A stretch of DNA of 64,000 bases from NCBI RefSeq assembly GCF_006717075.1, contig NZ_VFQC01000001.1, forward strand, positions 2,341,501 to 2,405,500, given 5' to 3'. Made by a program: the position numbers and the translations under genes. The DNA comes from Haloactinospora alba. Its GTDB lineage: Bacteria > Actinomycetota > Actinomycetes > Streptosporangiales > Streptosporangiaceae. Under the pieces are notes generated by a model, which worked only from the letters and a program-made list of their open reading frames with translations, was not told the origin of the DNA and searched no databases. Below are positions 1-8,830 of the stretch, piece after piece. Position 1 is the stretch's first letter, and each line of letters starts with the position of its first letter.

Positions 1-156
1 TTCTGCGACGTGACGCCACGGACCCGGCTGCCGGACCTGAACCTGTCGTTTCGCGCCGGAGACCGCTCGCCGGCGCTGGAAGCCTTCCTGGACACTATCC
101 GCGGCAACTGCCCGGATGTCGGCAATGCGCTCGACCAACGGCTGGGGCCGCGCTGA
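1..156 (+). CDS. LysR-type regulator, C-terminal fragment (runs off left edge)
   Basis: Only the last 51 codons of a gene that starts outside the window are present, in the frame that ends with TGA at 154-156. The end reads LPDLNLSFRAGDRSPALEAF followed by a short basic tail. This is how the effector-binding domain of many LysR-type transcriptional regulators ends (R.GD.SPAL.AFL). No DNA-binding domain is visible, so the family call rests on this tail alone. About 210 bp without a gene separate it from the next gene, which converges on it. Confidence 0.55.
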   Translation, partial: FCDVTPRTRLPDLNLSFRAGDRSPALEAFLDTIRGNCPDVGNALDQRLGPR

Positions 157-367
157 GGCTGGCACACCGACCGTGACACCGGAAGAGGGGATGAGAGCCG
201 GGCGGTGGCGGGTGCGGCGGTATCTCCGCCGGAGGCTACGGGCTCTCAGGCCAGTGTCCGCGGAGGAGTCCGATCACGGCCTCGCGCGATCGCCAGGTCC
301 GTAGCTGGGGGCAGGTCGGCTGCGGTCCTGTGCCGCAGGCACCCGTCAGCGTGCGATCCCCGTCCGC

Positions 368-937
368 TCAGGAATCGTCGCCTCGGCTTTCCGCGGTGTC
401 CTTGGCGGATTTGTCCGGAACGAAGGCGAGGCTGAGGAGGTGGCGGTTACGGCCGTCGCCCGGGGTAGAGCGGGTGCGGCGGGCGATGGCAGCTTCGATG
501 TCGTCGACCAGTGCGGCGAACTCGTCGTCGGTCACCCATACCGCGCCCTGTCGGTAGAGGACGTTCTCGCGGGAGGGTTCGGCGTCGTCGCGCGAGAGGT
601 AGCGCTCGAAGTCGGCCAGGAAGGCCCCGGCGAAGGCGGCGATGGCCCTCCGATGGTCGTCCTCGGTCATGGTGGTGCGGGCGTCGTCGTCGATAAGGCC
701 CGCGTCCGGGCGAATACGGTAGCTGCGTTCGACCGTGCCGCGGACGGGCCGTTCGGCCGCCACTTCCAGAATCCCGGCTCGGGTGAGGGTGGTGACGTGC
801 CGGTACATGGTGGCGTGCGGTATGTCGGGCAGGCGTTCGCGTAGTTGTGCGGTGGTCAGTTCGTCGGCGCCTCCCAGGGTCTGCAGGATGCGCAGCCGCA
901 CGGGATGCAGCAGGAGGTTCGCGGTTGCGTTCGCCAT
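368..937 (-). CDS. winged-helix (ArsR/HTH_20-like) transcriptional regulator
   Basis: A 189-residue protein with an N-terminal winged-helix domain. Residues about 8-75 (HPVRLRILQTL, then TTAQLRERLPDIPHATMYRH) match the ArsR/HTH_20 pattern, with the recognition helix around PHATMYRHVTTLTRAGILE. The C-terminal half is acidic and unrecognised and may bind a ligand or form the dimer. The gene is divergent from the alpha/beta hydrolase at 998. The 60 bp between them is AT-rich and full of ATATTC/GAATAT half-sites, so it probably represses itself and the hydrolase. The inducer is unknown. Confidence 0.8.
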   Translation of the reverse strand: MANATANLLLHPVRLRILQTLGGADELTTAQLRERLPDIPHATMYRHVTTLTRAGILEVAAERPVRGTVERSYRIRPDAGLIDDDARTTMTEDDHRRAIAAFAGAFLADFERYLSRDDAEPSRENVLYRQGAVWVTDDEFAALVDDIEAAIARRTRSTPGDGRNRHLLSLAFVPDKSAKDTAESRGDDS

Positions 938-943
938 GACTTT

Positions 944-969
944 ATATTCTCATATTCGAGAATATTCTC
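944..969. promoter_or_regulatory. candidate operator between regulator and hydrolase
   Basis: ATATTCTC occurs at 944-951 and 962-969, and its reverse complement GAGAATAT at 958-965. The core 952-965 is an interrupted palindrome, ATATTC-GA-GAATAT. The block lies between two divergent starts and overlaps where both promoters must be, as expected for a winged-helix repressor site. Confidence 0.6.
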
Positions 970-997
970 GTAATTGATACCGATGAGAGGCGAAGTC

Positions 998-1945
998 GTG
1001 CCCGATACCGACATGACGGTCACCACGGACGACGGGACCCGCCTGGCCGGCACCCTGACCCTGCCGCCCAGCGCCGGCCCGCACCCCGCAGTCCTGCTCT
1101 TGCACGGCTCGGGACCCATGGATCGGGACGGTAACTCCCCCAAACTCGCGATGAACCTCGGCCGTCCAATGGCGGCGGCCCTAGCGGAGCAAGGCATCGC
1201 CACGCTGCGTTACGACCGGCGCGGGGCCGGCGCCACCCCGGGCCAATGGCAGACCGCTGGGGTCGCCGACAACCGCCGCGACGCTGCCAGCGCCCTGCGC
1301 GCCCTGGCCGAGCACCCCGCTGTCCGTGCCGACGCCGTCGGCGCCATCGGCCACAGCGAAGGCGCCCTGCACGCCATGTCCCTCGGCGCACACGACGATG
1401 CGCGGGCGGTGGTGTTACTGGCCGGATACGCCCGCTTGGGTGAAGACGCCTTCCGCCGGCAGTCCCGCGCGATCGTGCAGAGTCTGCCCGGCCCCATCCG
1501 CCTCCTGCGGCGGCCTCTGTGGGCGCTGTTCGACCGGACCCTCGCCCGCATCAAGAAGACCCGTACGGACGTGGCACGCATCGCGGGACTCCCGGTCAAC
1601 GCCCGCTGGATGCGCGAAATGCTCGCCCACGACACCCGGGACGACCTCGCCGCCATCGAAGCCCCTGTCCTGGCCGTCACGGGCGCCAAGGACATTCAGG
1701 TCGATCCCGCTGATCTGGACGAAATCCAGCGGTTAGTACCGGGCGGGGCCGAGACCCATCGCACCCCCACCCTCACCCACGTGCTGCGCCATGACCACGG
1801 GCACCACAGCCTGCGCTCCTACCGCCGCCTCCTGCGCGAGCCCGTTTCCTCCGAACTTCTGACGCTCGTCGCTACCTGGATCTCCTCTCGATTGGACGCG
1901 TCCCCCGGGGAGACGACCGCCGCAGCGGAACCGACCCACTCCTGA
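998..1945 (+). CDS. alpha/beta hydrolase family protein
   Basis: A 315-residue cytoplasmic alpha/beta hydrolase of the acyl-peptidase/BAAT-like group. Seen: the oxyanion-hole motif LLLHGSGPMDRDGN, the GXSXG nucleophile elbow GHSEGA, an acidic residue in the AVTGAKDIQVDP strand, and a late histidine in the LTHVLRHDHGHHS region. The GTG at 998 is preferred because GAGAGG precedes it by 7 nt and the protein then starts just before the first strand; in-frame TTG 974 and ATG 983 are alternatives. It is divergent from the winged-helix regulator, which probably controls it. The substrate cannot be told from sequence. Confidence 0.8.
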   Translation: MPDTDMTVTTDDGTRLAGTLTLPPSAGPHPAVLLLHGSGPMDRDGNSPKLAMNLGRPMAAALAEQGIATLRYDRRGAGATPGQWQTAGVADNRRDAASALRALAEHPAVRADAVGAIGHSEGALHAMSLGAHDDARAVVLLAGYARLGEDAFRRQSRAIVQSLPGPIRLLRRPLWALFDRTLARIKKTRTDVARIAGLPVNARWMREMLAHDTRDDLAAIEAPVLAVTGAKDIQVDPADLDEIQRLVPGGAETHRTPTLTHVLRHDHGHHSLRSYRRLLREPVSSELLTLVATWISSRLDASPGETTAAAEPTHS

Positions 1946-2046
1946 CCCCCTGTGCGTGTCGGCCCGGGGATGTAGGACTTCTCGCTGATTACCGGTACGC
2001 ACGCTTCCGATGTTCACGCCGCCCCGAACAGTGCGGCAGCCCTGAA

Positions 2047-4191
2047 TTAGTGGAGCTGGTGCGCGGATTCCGGGGTGAGCTGCAGCCGGACCGGTTCGGC
2101 GAGGGCGGCGCGTGCGCCGTCGACGTCGGCGAGCCTGGCGGCGAGGGTGGCTTCGGCCAGGTTCTCCGGTAGGAGGGCGGCGAACTTCAACCCGCGCACG
2201 GCATTGCGGTCCACCTCCGGCAGCACGGGGGCCGTCTCGCCCGCCTGGGCGGCGTTCCAGTCCGCCGGGGTGAGGTCCGCGCGCAGCCGCAGCGACAGGT
2301 CCGTGGGCCGCTGGGACTGGTCGGCCACCGACGGCAGGGTCGCGGCGAGGGTGGCGTTGGCGCGGTACCCGGCCCAAGTCCACCACCGCACCGTGTCGCC
2401 GTCCCGGGCCACCAGGGTCCCGGTATGGTGCACCATCGTGGGGGCATCGTCCCGGCGCCAGGCGACAAGGGCGCTGTGAGCCCGGCGGGTGAGCGACACC
2501 GGCGGTTCGACCCCGAGCAGCACCTCGCGCATGGCACGGGTCAGCTCATAGGACAGCCCGGCGGCGCCGCCGCTCCACCTGGCCACTCCCCCACCTTCGG
2601 CGGGTTCCACGAACACTCGCCGGCGTGTCCAATCGATGGAGGTCACCCGCCAGCTGCGCCCGCCGAGCAGCAGCAGCCGCGGACCGGCCCGCTCCTCGGT
2701 GAGCACCGCGGTGTCGGCACGGCCGACCTCCTGGCGACCAGCCAGCACGGTGAATTGCGGCGGCGCTGTGAACGAGGCGGTCAGTTCGCTGAAGTGGCGC
2801 CGCCCGAAACGGTGTTCGGCCTCGGGGCCGACAAACAGCATTCCGCCGTCCCGGTCGAGGAACCCGTTCTCGACCATGTGGTCCAGAGTGGGGGCCGCCG
2901 AGCGGTCGAACGGCGCCAACCCGTTCCACTCCCGTTTCCACAGCCGGTCGCCGACCGTGCGCTGTTGCAGGGTGAGGGCGAGTAGCTGCTGGGCCACCAG
3001 ATGGCGCGGTTCGGGGGGCGCGGTCACCGGCTCCACCCAGTCGCGGCCCCACAGCAGGAGCAGTCCCGCCGCCTGGAGCAGCGCCGTCCGGGTGGTGGCG
3101 AGGAACAGGCAGTTGCGTACCGTGCCCGTGCGCCGGCCGGTGCGCCCGATGCGTTGCAGGAACGAGGTGACGGTGCGGGGCGCGTCGAGCTGGACCACCC
3201 GGTCCAGGTCTCCCACGTCGACGCCGAGTTCGAGGGTGGAGGTGGCGATGATGACGCAGTCGCGCGCCTCGGCGAAAGCCTGCTCTGAGCGGGTGCGTTC
3301 CTCGGCGGGCAGTGAGGCGTGGGAGAGGAACGTGGTCACTCCGCGGTTGCGCAGCGCCTCGCCCAGCTGTTCCACCTGCCGGCGGGACTCGCAGAACACC
3401 AGGCGTTTCTCCCCGCGGTGCAGGGTGGCGACCAGTTTCGCGGCGTTGTCTACCGAGGCGACGTAGTCCAGCTCCACCTCCCCTTCGGGTGGGGACCCGG
3501 CCGGTGCGGAGGGTGCGGGTTCGGGTGCGATCACCTGCCCGGCTCGTTGGTCGGCTCTGGCCCCCTGCAGCCAGGTGAGTAGCTGGTGCGGGTTGCCCAC
3601 GGTGGCTGACAGGCCGACACGTTGGATGGGGTGGCCGGCCACGCGTTCCAGCCGTTCCAGGACGGCCAGCAGGTGCCATCCCCGGTCGTCGCCGGCGAAG
3701 GCGTGCACCTCGTCCACAACTACCGCGCGGACACTGCCCAGCAGGTGGGTGTGGTCGGTGGTGTCGCCGATGAGCATCGCTTCGAGCGACTCGGGGGTGG
3801 TGAGCAGGATGTCGGGCGGGTCGGTGCGGAGGTGTCGCCGCCGCGCCTGTGTGGTGTCGCCGTGCCAGAGTGCGGCGCGGCGCCCCAGCCAGTGAGCGTA
3901 GCTGTCGATCCGCGGGGCGAGGTTGTTGAGGAGTGCCTTGAGCGGGCACAGGTAGAGCACCGAGGTGCCGTTCCAGCGCTGGTGGGTCATGGCCGACAGC
4001 AGCGGGAAGCAGGCCGCTTCGGTTTTGCCGCCGGCGGTGGGTGCCAGCAGCAGCGCGTCGTCGCCGCCGGCCAGGGGGGCGAGTGCCGCCCGTTGCAGCG
4101 GTCGCAGGTCCCGCCAGCCCAGGGTGTTGACGATGTGGTGGGTTAGGACGGGGTCGAGCCGGTGCAGGGGATCGTCGGGCTCGGCCATCAC
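2047..4191 (-). CDS. brxHI: BREX type 2 Lhr-like DEAD/DEAH-box helicase BrxHI
   Basis: A 714-residue superfamily 2 helicase. Visible motifs are Walker A APTAGGKTE (about 55), the DEVH box in VVVDEVHAFAGDDRG, motif III LSATVGNP, and motif VI QRIGRTGR, followed by an Lhr-like C-terminal region. In type 2 BREX (Pgl) loci this helicase is the last core gene after brxD, and here its ATG overlaps the brxD stop by 4 nt (ATGA), so the two are translationally coupled. It is expected to act on DNA within the BREX machinery. All helicase motifs are intact. No clear terminator follows it. Confidence 0.9.
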   Translation of the reverse strand: MMAEPDDPLHRLDPVLTHHIVNTLGWRDLRPLQRAALAPLAGGDDALLLAPTAGGKTEAACFPLLSAMTHQRWNGTSVLYLCPLKALLNNLAPRIDSYAHWLGRRAALWHGDTTQARRRHLRTDPPDILLTTPESLEAMLIGDTTDHTHLLGSVRAVVVDEVHAFAGDDRGWHLLAVLERLERVAGHPIQRVGLSATVGNPHQLLTWLQGARADQRAGQVIAPEPAPSAPAGSPPEGEVELDYVASVDNAAKLVATLHRGEKRLVFCESRRQVEQLGEALRNRGVTTFLSHASLPAEERTRSEQAFAEARDCVIIATSTLELGVDVGDLDRVVQLDAPRTVTSFLQRIGRTGRRTGTVRNCLFLATTRTALLQAAGLLLLWGRDWVEPVTAPPEPRHLVAQQLLALTLQQRTVGDRLWKREWNGLAPFDRSAAPTLDHMVENGFLDRDGGMLFVGPEAEHRFGRRHFSELTASFTAPPQFTVLAGRQEVGRADTAVLTEERAGPRLLLLGGRSWRVTSIDWTRRRVFVEPAEGGGVARWSGGAAGLSYELTRAMREVLLGVEPPVSLTRRAHSALVAWRRDDAPTMVHHTGTLVARDGDTVRWWTWAGYRANATLAATLPSVADQSQRPTDLSLRLRADLTPADWNAAQAGETAPVLPEVDRNAVRGLKFAALLPENLAEATLAARLADVDGARAALAEPVRLQLTPESAHQLH

Positions 4192-5507
4192 AGGTCCAGG
4201 TCGACGTCGTCGGCCGAGGCGGCCAGGTTGCGTTCGGTGTCGGTGAGGTCGTCGTCGGCCACGGTGAGCGTGTAGTGCCGCCTGGGGTCGAATTCGGGGA
4301 ACTGGTCGATCCGGTCGAGCACGTCGCCGACGAGTTTCTTCAAGAACAGCCGGGGGGCCACTCCGGTCCGGCCGCCCAGGGCGCCGCCGACCGCGCGGGC
4401 CAGCTCGGCGATGTAGTCGTCGTCGGCCAGCGCCGTGATCCTCTCAGGGGTGGGGGACCCGGCGGCGTAGAGGTCGCGGATGGTTGAGCCGAGTTCCACC
4501 AGGGCTTGGGGGGTGAACCCGGACAGCCGCAGCTGAGTCGCGCGGGGGCTGTCGAAGCGCGGGTCGGTGTTGAAGTCGGTGGCCAGCCGCTGGGCCAGCG
4601 GGGGGAGGCGTTGGGCACCCTGCTGACCGTCGTAGAACGCCGAGGTTCCGGTGATCACCAGGTACAGGCCGGGGAAACGACCCGAGTGCACCTCGTCGAT
4701 GAGTTGGCGCAGCGCGTTGAGGGCCTTGTCTCGGGCGTCGGAACGCATCCGTTGCAGGGTTTCGACCTCGTCCAGGACCACGAGCAGGCCGGGGTGGCCG
4801 CTGTCCCGCAGTACGGTCAGCAGCCCCTGCAGGAACCCCAGGGCACCGAAGTGGTCGAGGTCGCCGCGGACGCCGGCGGCGCGCCGTGCGACGGAGGCCA
4901 CGTGGGGTTGCCCGCCGAGCCAGGCCAGCACCGCCGCGGCGGTGGCCTCGTCCCCGTTGGTGAGTGCGGTGCGGTAGCCGCGCAGGGCGGTGGCGAATGA
5001 CGGGGCGTGCCGGGACACCTCGGCCAGCCGGGCCGCCAGCAGCTTCTCCACCGCCGAGTCCAGCTGCTCCTCGTCCGCCCCGTCGGCGAGGGCGTCCTCC
5101 TCCAGCGCGTAGAACCAGGCGTCCACCACCGGCCGTAGTGCGCTGGGTGGGAAGCTGGCGGTGCCCATCCGCTCGGTGAGCCGCCGGTAGACGGTTTCCA
5201 GCTTGTGCAGCGGGGTTTCGGTTTCCGAGATCTGGATCTCGCAGGTGGCGAAGTTGCGCCGTTTGGCGCGTTCGGCGAGCCACCGGGTGAGGAAGGTCTT
5301 GCCGGAGCCGTACTCGCCGCGCACGGCTTTGAACCTCGCCCCGCCGGAGGCGGCCGTGTCCAGTTCTTCGTCCAGCGCCGCCGCGAAGTGGTCGAGGCCG
5401 GTGGCGAACAGGTCGAGCCCGCTCTCGGGGACGGCGCCACGCCGTAGCGCGTCCAGCACGCTCCGGCGGCGCGCTACGCTGATTTGGGGTGGGGTCGGGC
5501 TAGGCAC
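4188..5507 (-). CDS. brxD: BREX type 2 ATP-binding protein BrxD
   Basis: A 439-residue AAA+/ORC-like ATPase, the BrxD component of type 2 BREX. Walker A is GEYGSGKTFLTRW near the N-terminus and Walker B is LLVVLDEVETLQRM, followed by a sensor-like VITGTSAF. The N-terminal ISVARRRSVLDALRRGAVPESGLDLF is characteristic of the family. The GTG at 5507 puts about eight residues ahead of this block; an upstream GTG at 5540 would add eleven. It is coupled to brxHI by a 4-nt overlap. Upstream, island 1 separates it from pglZ, so it may need its own promoter or read-through from the zinc-ribbon gene. Confidence 0.9.
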   Translation of the reverse strand: MPSPTPPQISVARRRSVLDALRRGAVPESGLDLFATGLDHFAAALDEELDTAASGGARFKAVRGEYGSGKTFLTRWLAERAKRRNFATCEIQISETETPLHKLETVYRRLTERMGTASFPPSALRPVVDAWFYALEEDALADGADEEQLDSAVEKLLAARLAEVSRHAPSFATALRGYRTALTNGDEATAAAVLAWLGGQPHVASVARRAAGVRGDLDHFGALGFLQGLLTVLRDSGHPGLLVVLDEVETLQRMRSDARDKALNALRQLIDEVHSGRFPGLYLVITGTSAFYDGQQGAQRLPPLAQRLATDFNTDPRFDSPRATQLRLSGFTPQALVELGSTIRDLYAAGSPTPERITALADDDYIAELARAVGGALGGRTGVAPRLFLKKLVGDVLDRIDQFPEFDPRRHYTLTVADDDLTDTERNLAASADDVDLDL

Positions 5508-5630
5508 GGGTCCCAGTGTCCCATCGCATACCCGGGCCACACACCTACCGGCCGCGGCGAAAAGGTTCCCGCTGGCGGAGGGAACTTCCGAATTCCCGGC
5601 CGCGCCCGCACAGCCGGGTCGCCCTTCTCA

Positions 5631-6722
5631 TCACCGTAGGGTCCGCACGGCTTCGGCGAGCTGCTCCTTGTCCATAACCCAACGGTGCTCTCCGGCTTTG
5701 ATAGCCATCTGGAGAGAACCGGTCCCATCCTCCGCGGTTTTTCCACTGCGAAGGTAAGCCCTTCGGAAATACGCGAAAAGGGCGGGGATCTGGGTATTCG
5801 GGATATCGGTCGTGTTCCCCAACGCGGCGATCGGCAGGAACCAGCGACGAAAGAGGAAGCGCAGACGGTCTTCGGAGGATACATCCGCCAGTTGTACTGC
5901 CGGCGAGGGCAGGCGACAGTGCGGGCCGTAGAGCAACCGTGTCTCCGCGCACTCTCGGAACGGGCTGCCGTAGGCGGCGATGTTGGCGATGGCTGTGGGA
6001 GTTGCGGTCATGACGATCCGCTTAGCGCCGAGACGCCTTCCCTCGGCCAAGGTGGTGACATGTACGGCCGCTCGCGGATCCAGTACCAGGCCGGGTAGGC
6101 CGAGGCCGTCTAGCCCAATCCCGTGACCTCGGGTTCGGGACAGCACAAGGCGTTCGGGAGCGTGGGCGGCGTTGGTTTTCAGATGTCTCACACGGCCGGT
6201 TCCGTACACCTCGGCGTGATCGAGCACGGGCCAGCCGGTGGGACGGGTGAGGATCAGGTGCCATTGCTTCTCATCACGGAAGCGACCGCTGCCGCAGGCT
6301 GCGCACATGTACGGAGCAGCGGCTCCGACCATATGCCCGCACACGGCACAGACGTGGACGTCCTCTGGGGAGATCACCAGATCTCCGGTCGATAACCGTT
6401 CACTGATCAGCTCGAGTGCGAGGATGCGCACTTCGGGATCGGCGTCGGTTGTAGTACTGACAGCGGCGTATTCCCATGCGGAACCGGAGTATTTGTCTCG
6501 GATCCCGTCACTTTCGAAAGCCTCTCGCGCGAGAGTTCCTCGCACGGTCCGGTACCGGAGATCGTTGGCGAGGGTGGCGCAGTTCCAGAGATGCCGTGCG
6601 ACCGGGTTCTCCAGTAGATCGTTGAGGGCTTCGGCAGCCAGTAGCCCGACAGCCTTACCGGGAGCGCTGCGGAAGGTGAAAAGGCCGTTCTGGATCGGGC
6701 CGTTGACGAATGCGAGGTCCAC
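5631..6722 (-). CDS. uncharacterised zinc-ribbon protein, third gene of island 1 cassette
   Basis: A 363-residue protein I do not recognise. A CxxC...CxxC zinc ribbon (C125, C128, C140, C143) sits in the middle of the chain. The C-terminal part is mixed alpha/beta with a segment AKRIVMTATPTAIANIAAYG. No signal peptide or membrane segment is visible. It starts at GTG 6722 (AGGGG upstream), 15 bp after the nucleotidyltransferase stop, so it is in the same operon as the nucleotidyltransferase and the APH-like kinase. The ribbon could bind nucleic acid or stabilise a fold. Its G+C is lower than that of the flanking BREX genes. Function unknown. Confidence 0.6.
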   Translation of the reverse strand: MDLAFVNGPIQNGLFTFRSAPGKAVGLLAAEALNDLLENPVARHLWNCATLANDLRYRTVRGTLAREAFESDGIRDKYSGSAWEYAAVSTTTDADPEVRILALELISERLSTGDLVISPEDVHVCAVCGHMVGAAAPYMCAACGSGRFRDEKQWHLILTRPTGWPVLDHAEVYGTGRVRHLKTNAAHAPERLVLSRTRGHGIGLDGLGLPGLVLDPRAAVHVTTLAEGRRLGAKRIVMTATPTAIANIAAYGSPFRECAETRLLYGPHCRLPSPAVQLADVSSEDRLRFLFRRWFLPIAALGNTTDIPNTQIPALFAYFRRAYLRSGKTAEDGTGSLQMAIKAGEHRWVMDKEQLAEAVRTLR

Positions 6723-6737
6723 TCGATCCCCTGAGCG

Positions 6738-7790
6738 TCAATTGATGAGGGTGGCACGGTAGTCGCCCTGCACGCTCCACGGGGTGAGGGAGATCCCGAA
6801 GCCGCTGCGGTTGTCGTTACGGAAATGCACCAGACGCCCCGACAGGTGGATGCGGTCTCCCGCGCGGAAGGCACCTGTGTGAGCACCCAGGTGAGAGAAG
6901 ATGTGCGTGACGCGTGCGGTGAGCCATGCGGGATCGTCCACCGTCGACCCAAGGACGTTTTCGAGATTGATGCCATAGATCGCTGGTGTCAGCAGCCCTT
7001 GAGAATGGTCGGTGACCTCCGCCAGTCCTTGGATTTCCCCGATCTCCTTCATCGCGCCGATGCGTTGGAGGTCTGTGTCGCGGTCGGCGCGTAGCGGCTC
7101 ACAGTTGATGTGCGCTCCGGTCCCCGTGGTGACGCCCTGAAGTTTGCGCCTTTCCTGTTTCATAAGAGAGTTGAACCCGCTACCCGCCATGTATGTGGCA
7201 CGGCGCTGGTAGAGCCGCTGTGCCCGGGCGCCCCGGTAGGGAACGATCAGGGATTCGTCGGCGAAGAGCCGCCGGGCGGCGTCATAGCCTTCCTCTCCGT
7301 AGCAGACCAGGTCGATATCGGAATCCGTGGTGAAGCAACCGACCAGGAACGAACCGGTGATGCCGAAGAGGGGCAGGTTTCCACTGTCGGCGATCGCGTC
7401 AATGATGGAAAGTAGGTCCTGACCAACCGGAACTCGCATGACCTTCGTGGGGGCGCTGCGAATCGTTGCCAACGCTTCTCGACATGAGTAACGCGTGCGT
7501 AGGCGCGCCTGTGGCACTCCGGTGATGACGCAACCGAGCTCGTCGGAGTAGACGTAGAAGTCAGGGTGGTCGGCGAGTATTCCGAAGGATTCGGGGACGA
7601 TGGTGTTCTTCCGGTACGTGTCGCCGAGAAGATACCGATCACCCAGGGGAGATGGGTGGTACTTGACGTATCCGAGATAGTGGGTCTTGGGGTGTACGTC
7701 TCCAATGACCTTGAAAATGATGCCGTTGTCGGCAAGCAGGTAGTCACGGTCTCGCACCACATCGGTGTCCGAGAGTGCTGTGGTGGTCAT
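6738..7790 (-). CDS. Pol-beta-superfamily nucleotidyltransferase, island 1 cassette
   Basis: A 350-residue protein with a nucleotidyltransferase signature: G146-S147 followed by D158 and D160 in GSFLVGCFTTDSDIDLV, the GS...DxD pattern of minimal Pol-beta-type enzymes that bind metal and NTP. The N-terminal 140 residues (RDRDYLLADNGIIFKV, then HPKTHYLGYVKYHPS) recall a little-studied archaeal/bacterial family of predicted nucleotidyltransferases (COG1665-like; from memory, not searched). The C-terminus contains an OB-like strand pattern. ATG 7790 overlaps the kinase stop (ATGA), so the two are coupled. The substrate (protein, tRNA or small molecule) is unknown. Confidence 0.7.
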   Translation of the reverse strand: MTTTALSDTDVVRDRDYLLADNGIIFKVIGDVHPKTHYLGYVKYHPSPLGDRYLLGDTYRKNTIVPESFGILADHPDFYVYSDELGCVITGVPQARLRTRYSCREALATIRSAPTKVMRVPVGQDLLSIIDAIADSGNLPLFGITGSFLVGCFTTDSDIDLVCYGEEGYDAARRLFADESLIVPYRGARAQRLYQRRATYMAGSGFNSLMKQERRKLQGVTTGTGAHINCEPLRADRDTDLQRIGAMKEIGEIQGLAEVTDHSQGLLTPAIYGINLENVLGSTVDDPAWLTARVTHIFSHLGAHTGAFRAGDRIHLSGRLVHFRNDNRSGFGISLTPWSVQGDYRATLIN

Positions 7791-8731
7791 GTGCTCTCCC
7801 GTGGAGGCTGTTCCGCTGGGGTAGTGCTGAACGCGTCCAGAGTCGGGAAACTTCCGGTGTCGATGTGCCGGTGACGCTCGTAGGACTCCAGCCCCTGGAC
7901 GAGCAGGGCTCTTCGGTAGGCCCACTTTCGCGCCTTTCGCTGGTTCCCGTGGTCTTTCGGCTTCATCAGGGCAAGGAAGAAGAAGCATTTCACCAGCAGG
8001 AAGTCGCCGACGAAGCTGCTGAGAGGGGAACCCAGAAGCTCGACGCTCACCGCGTCCAAAGCCGCCGTGTACGAACGGCGCTGTTCGCGCGTGAACGTGT
8101 AACCTGTACCGCCTCCTTTAAAAGCGGTGATGTCCAACATGGGATACACGTCGAACCCCACCGGCGCGGTGCCGTGATGCTGCCAGTCGATCACTCCGCT
8201 GGGAAACACGTTGGGCAGGCCGTAGTCGAGATGGCCGTGAGATACGGGAAGCTCGCCTAACCGTTCGCCGGCTGTGGCGAGAGCGTCGTGTACCCGCGCG
8301 TGGTCCAGGTCCGGGTTCTCGGTCAAAACGTTGTCGACGAACCCAGCCCGGTACATCCACTCCTGGCTCCCCGTGATTCCCGGACGTGCCGTTCGGAGCT
8401 GAGCGGCCAACAACCGAGTCGAAACCTCAGTCGCCGCGTTGAGTGTGCCGGTACGAACGGCACCGGTCTCCTCCACGTCGCGCAGGGCGCTGTCATGAAG
8501 GGAACTCTCCCCCAGGCTCTCCTCCACGAAGAAGTAGCGCCCCTCCCACTTTCCGGCCTCGACGACGTCGGGGACCGGGTACCCATGGGCGGCCAGGGTG
8601 GCCTGGGTTCGTGCTTCGGTTTCCACCTCGGGGCCGCCGAGCCGTAGGAACGACGTTCCGCTGTTGGAACGCCGAACCTCTCCGTCAGCGGCGGTTCGTA
8701 GCTTGACCAGCTCCCACCCGTCCACATGCAC
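7787..8731 (-). CDS. APH-like phosphotransferase, island 1 cassette
   Basis: A 314-residue kinase of the aminoglycoside/choline phosphotransferase superfamily. The catalytic loop is H167-L-D169-Y-G-L-P-N174 (HxDxxxxN), and the metal-binding aspartate is D182 in GVIDWQHHG. Both key positions are intact, so it is probably active on a small molecule or macromolecule. It starts at GTG 8731 and is the first gene of a coupled three-gene unit. About 40 bp upstream lies an AGTCT-N6-AGTCT repeat that also occurs at the XRE/DUF6879 promoter. Its position inside a BREX operon argues against a simple antibiotic-resistance role, but that cannot be excluded. Confidence 0.75.
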   Translation of the reverse strand: MHVDGWELVKLRTAADGEVRRSNSGTSFLRLGGPEVETEARTQATLAAHGYPVPDVVEAGKWEGRYFFVEESLGESSLHDSALRDVEETGAVRTGTLNAATEVSTRLLAAQLRTARPGITGSQEWMYRAGFVDNVLTENPDLDHARVHDALATAGERLGELPVSHGHLDYGLPNVFPSGVIDWQHHGTAPVGFDVYPMLDITAFKGGGTGYTFTREQRRSYTAALDAVSVELLGSPLSSFVGDFLLVKCFFFLALMKPKDHGNQRKARKWAYRRALLVQGLESYERHRHIDTGSFPTLDAFSTTPAEQPPREST

Positions 8732-8771
8732 CGTCCGATCTCTGTTCTCGCGCTACCAAGGACAGTAAACC

Positions 8772-8787
8772 AGACTAAAATAAGACT
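8772..8787 (-). promoter_or_regulatory. AGTCT-N6-AGTCT repeat upstream of kinase cassette
   Basis: On the minus strand, AGTCT-TATTTT-AGTCT: two AGTCT elements one helical turn (11 bp) apart, 41 bp upstream of the kinase start, in an AT-rich patch. The same arrangement is found at 9710-9725. It probably binds the XRE protein encoded between the two copies. Confidence 0.55.
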
Positions 8788-8830
8788 GAAAAGAGAATCG
8801 TCTGTCTCAAGAGTCGTGACGCCCTTCCCG

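Noticed and set aside
7787-8731. Aminoglycoside-resistance gene
   Set aside because: The kinase has the superfamily motifs, but its operon context (nucleotidyltransferase, zinc ribbon, inside BREX) does not fit a typical resistance gene. The substrate is left open.
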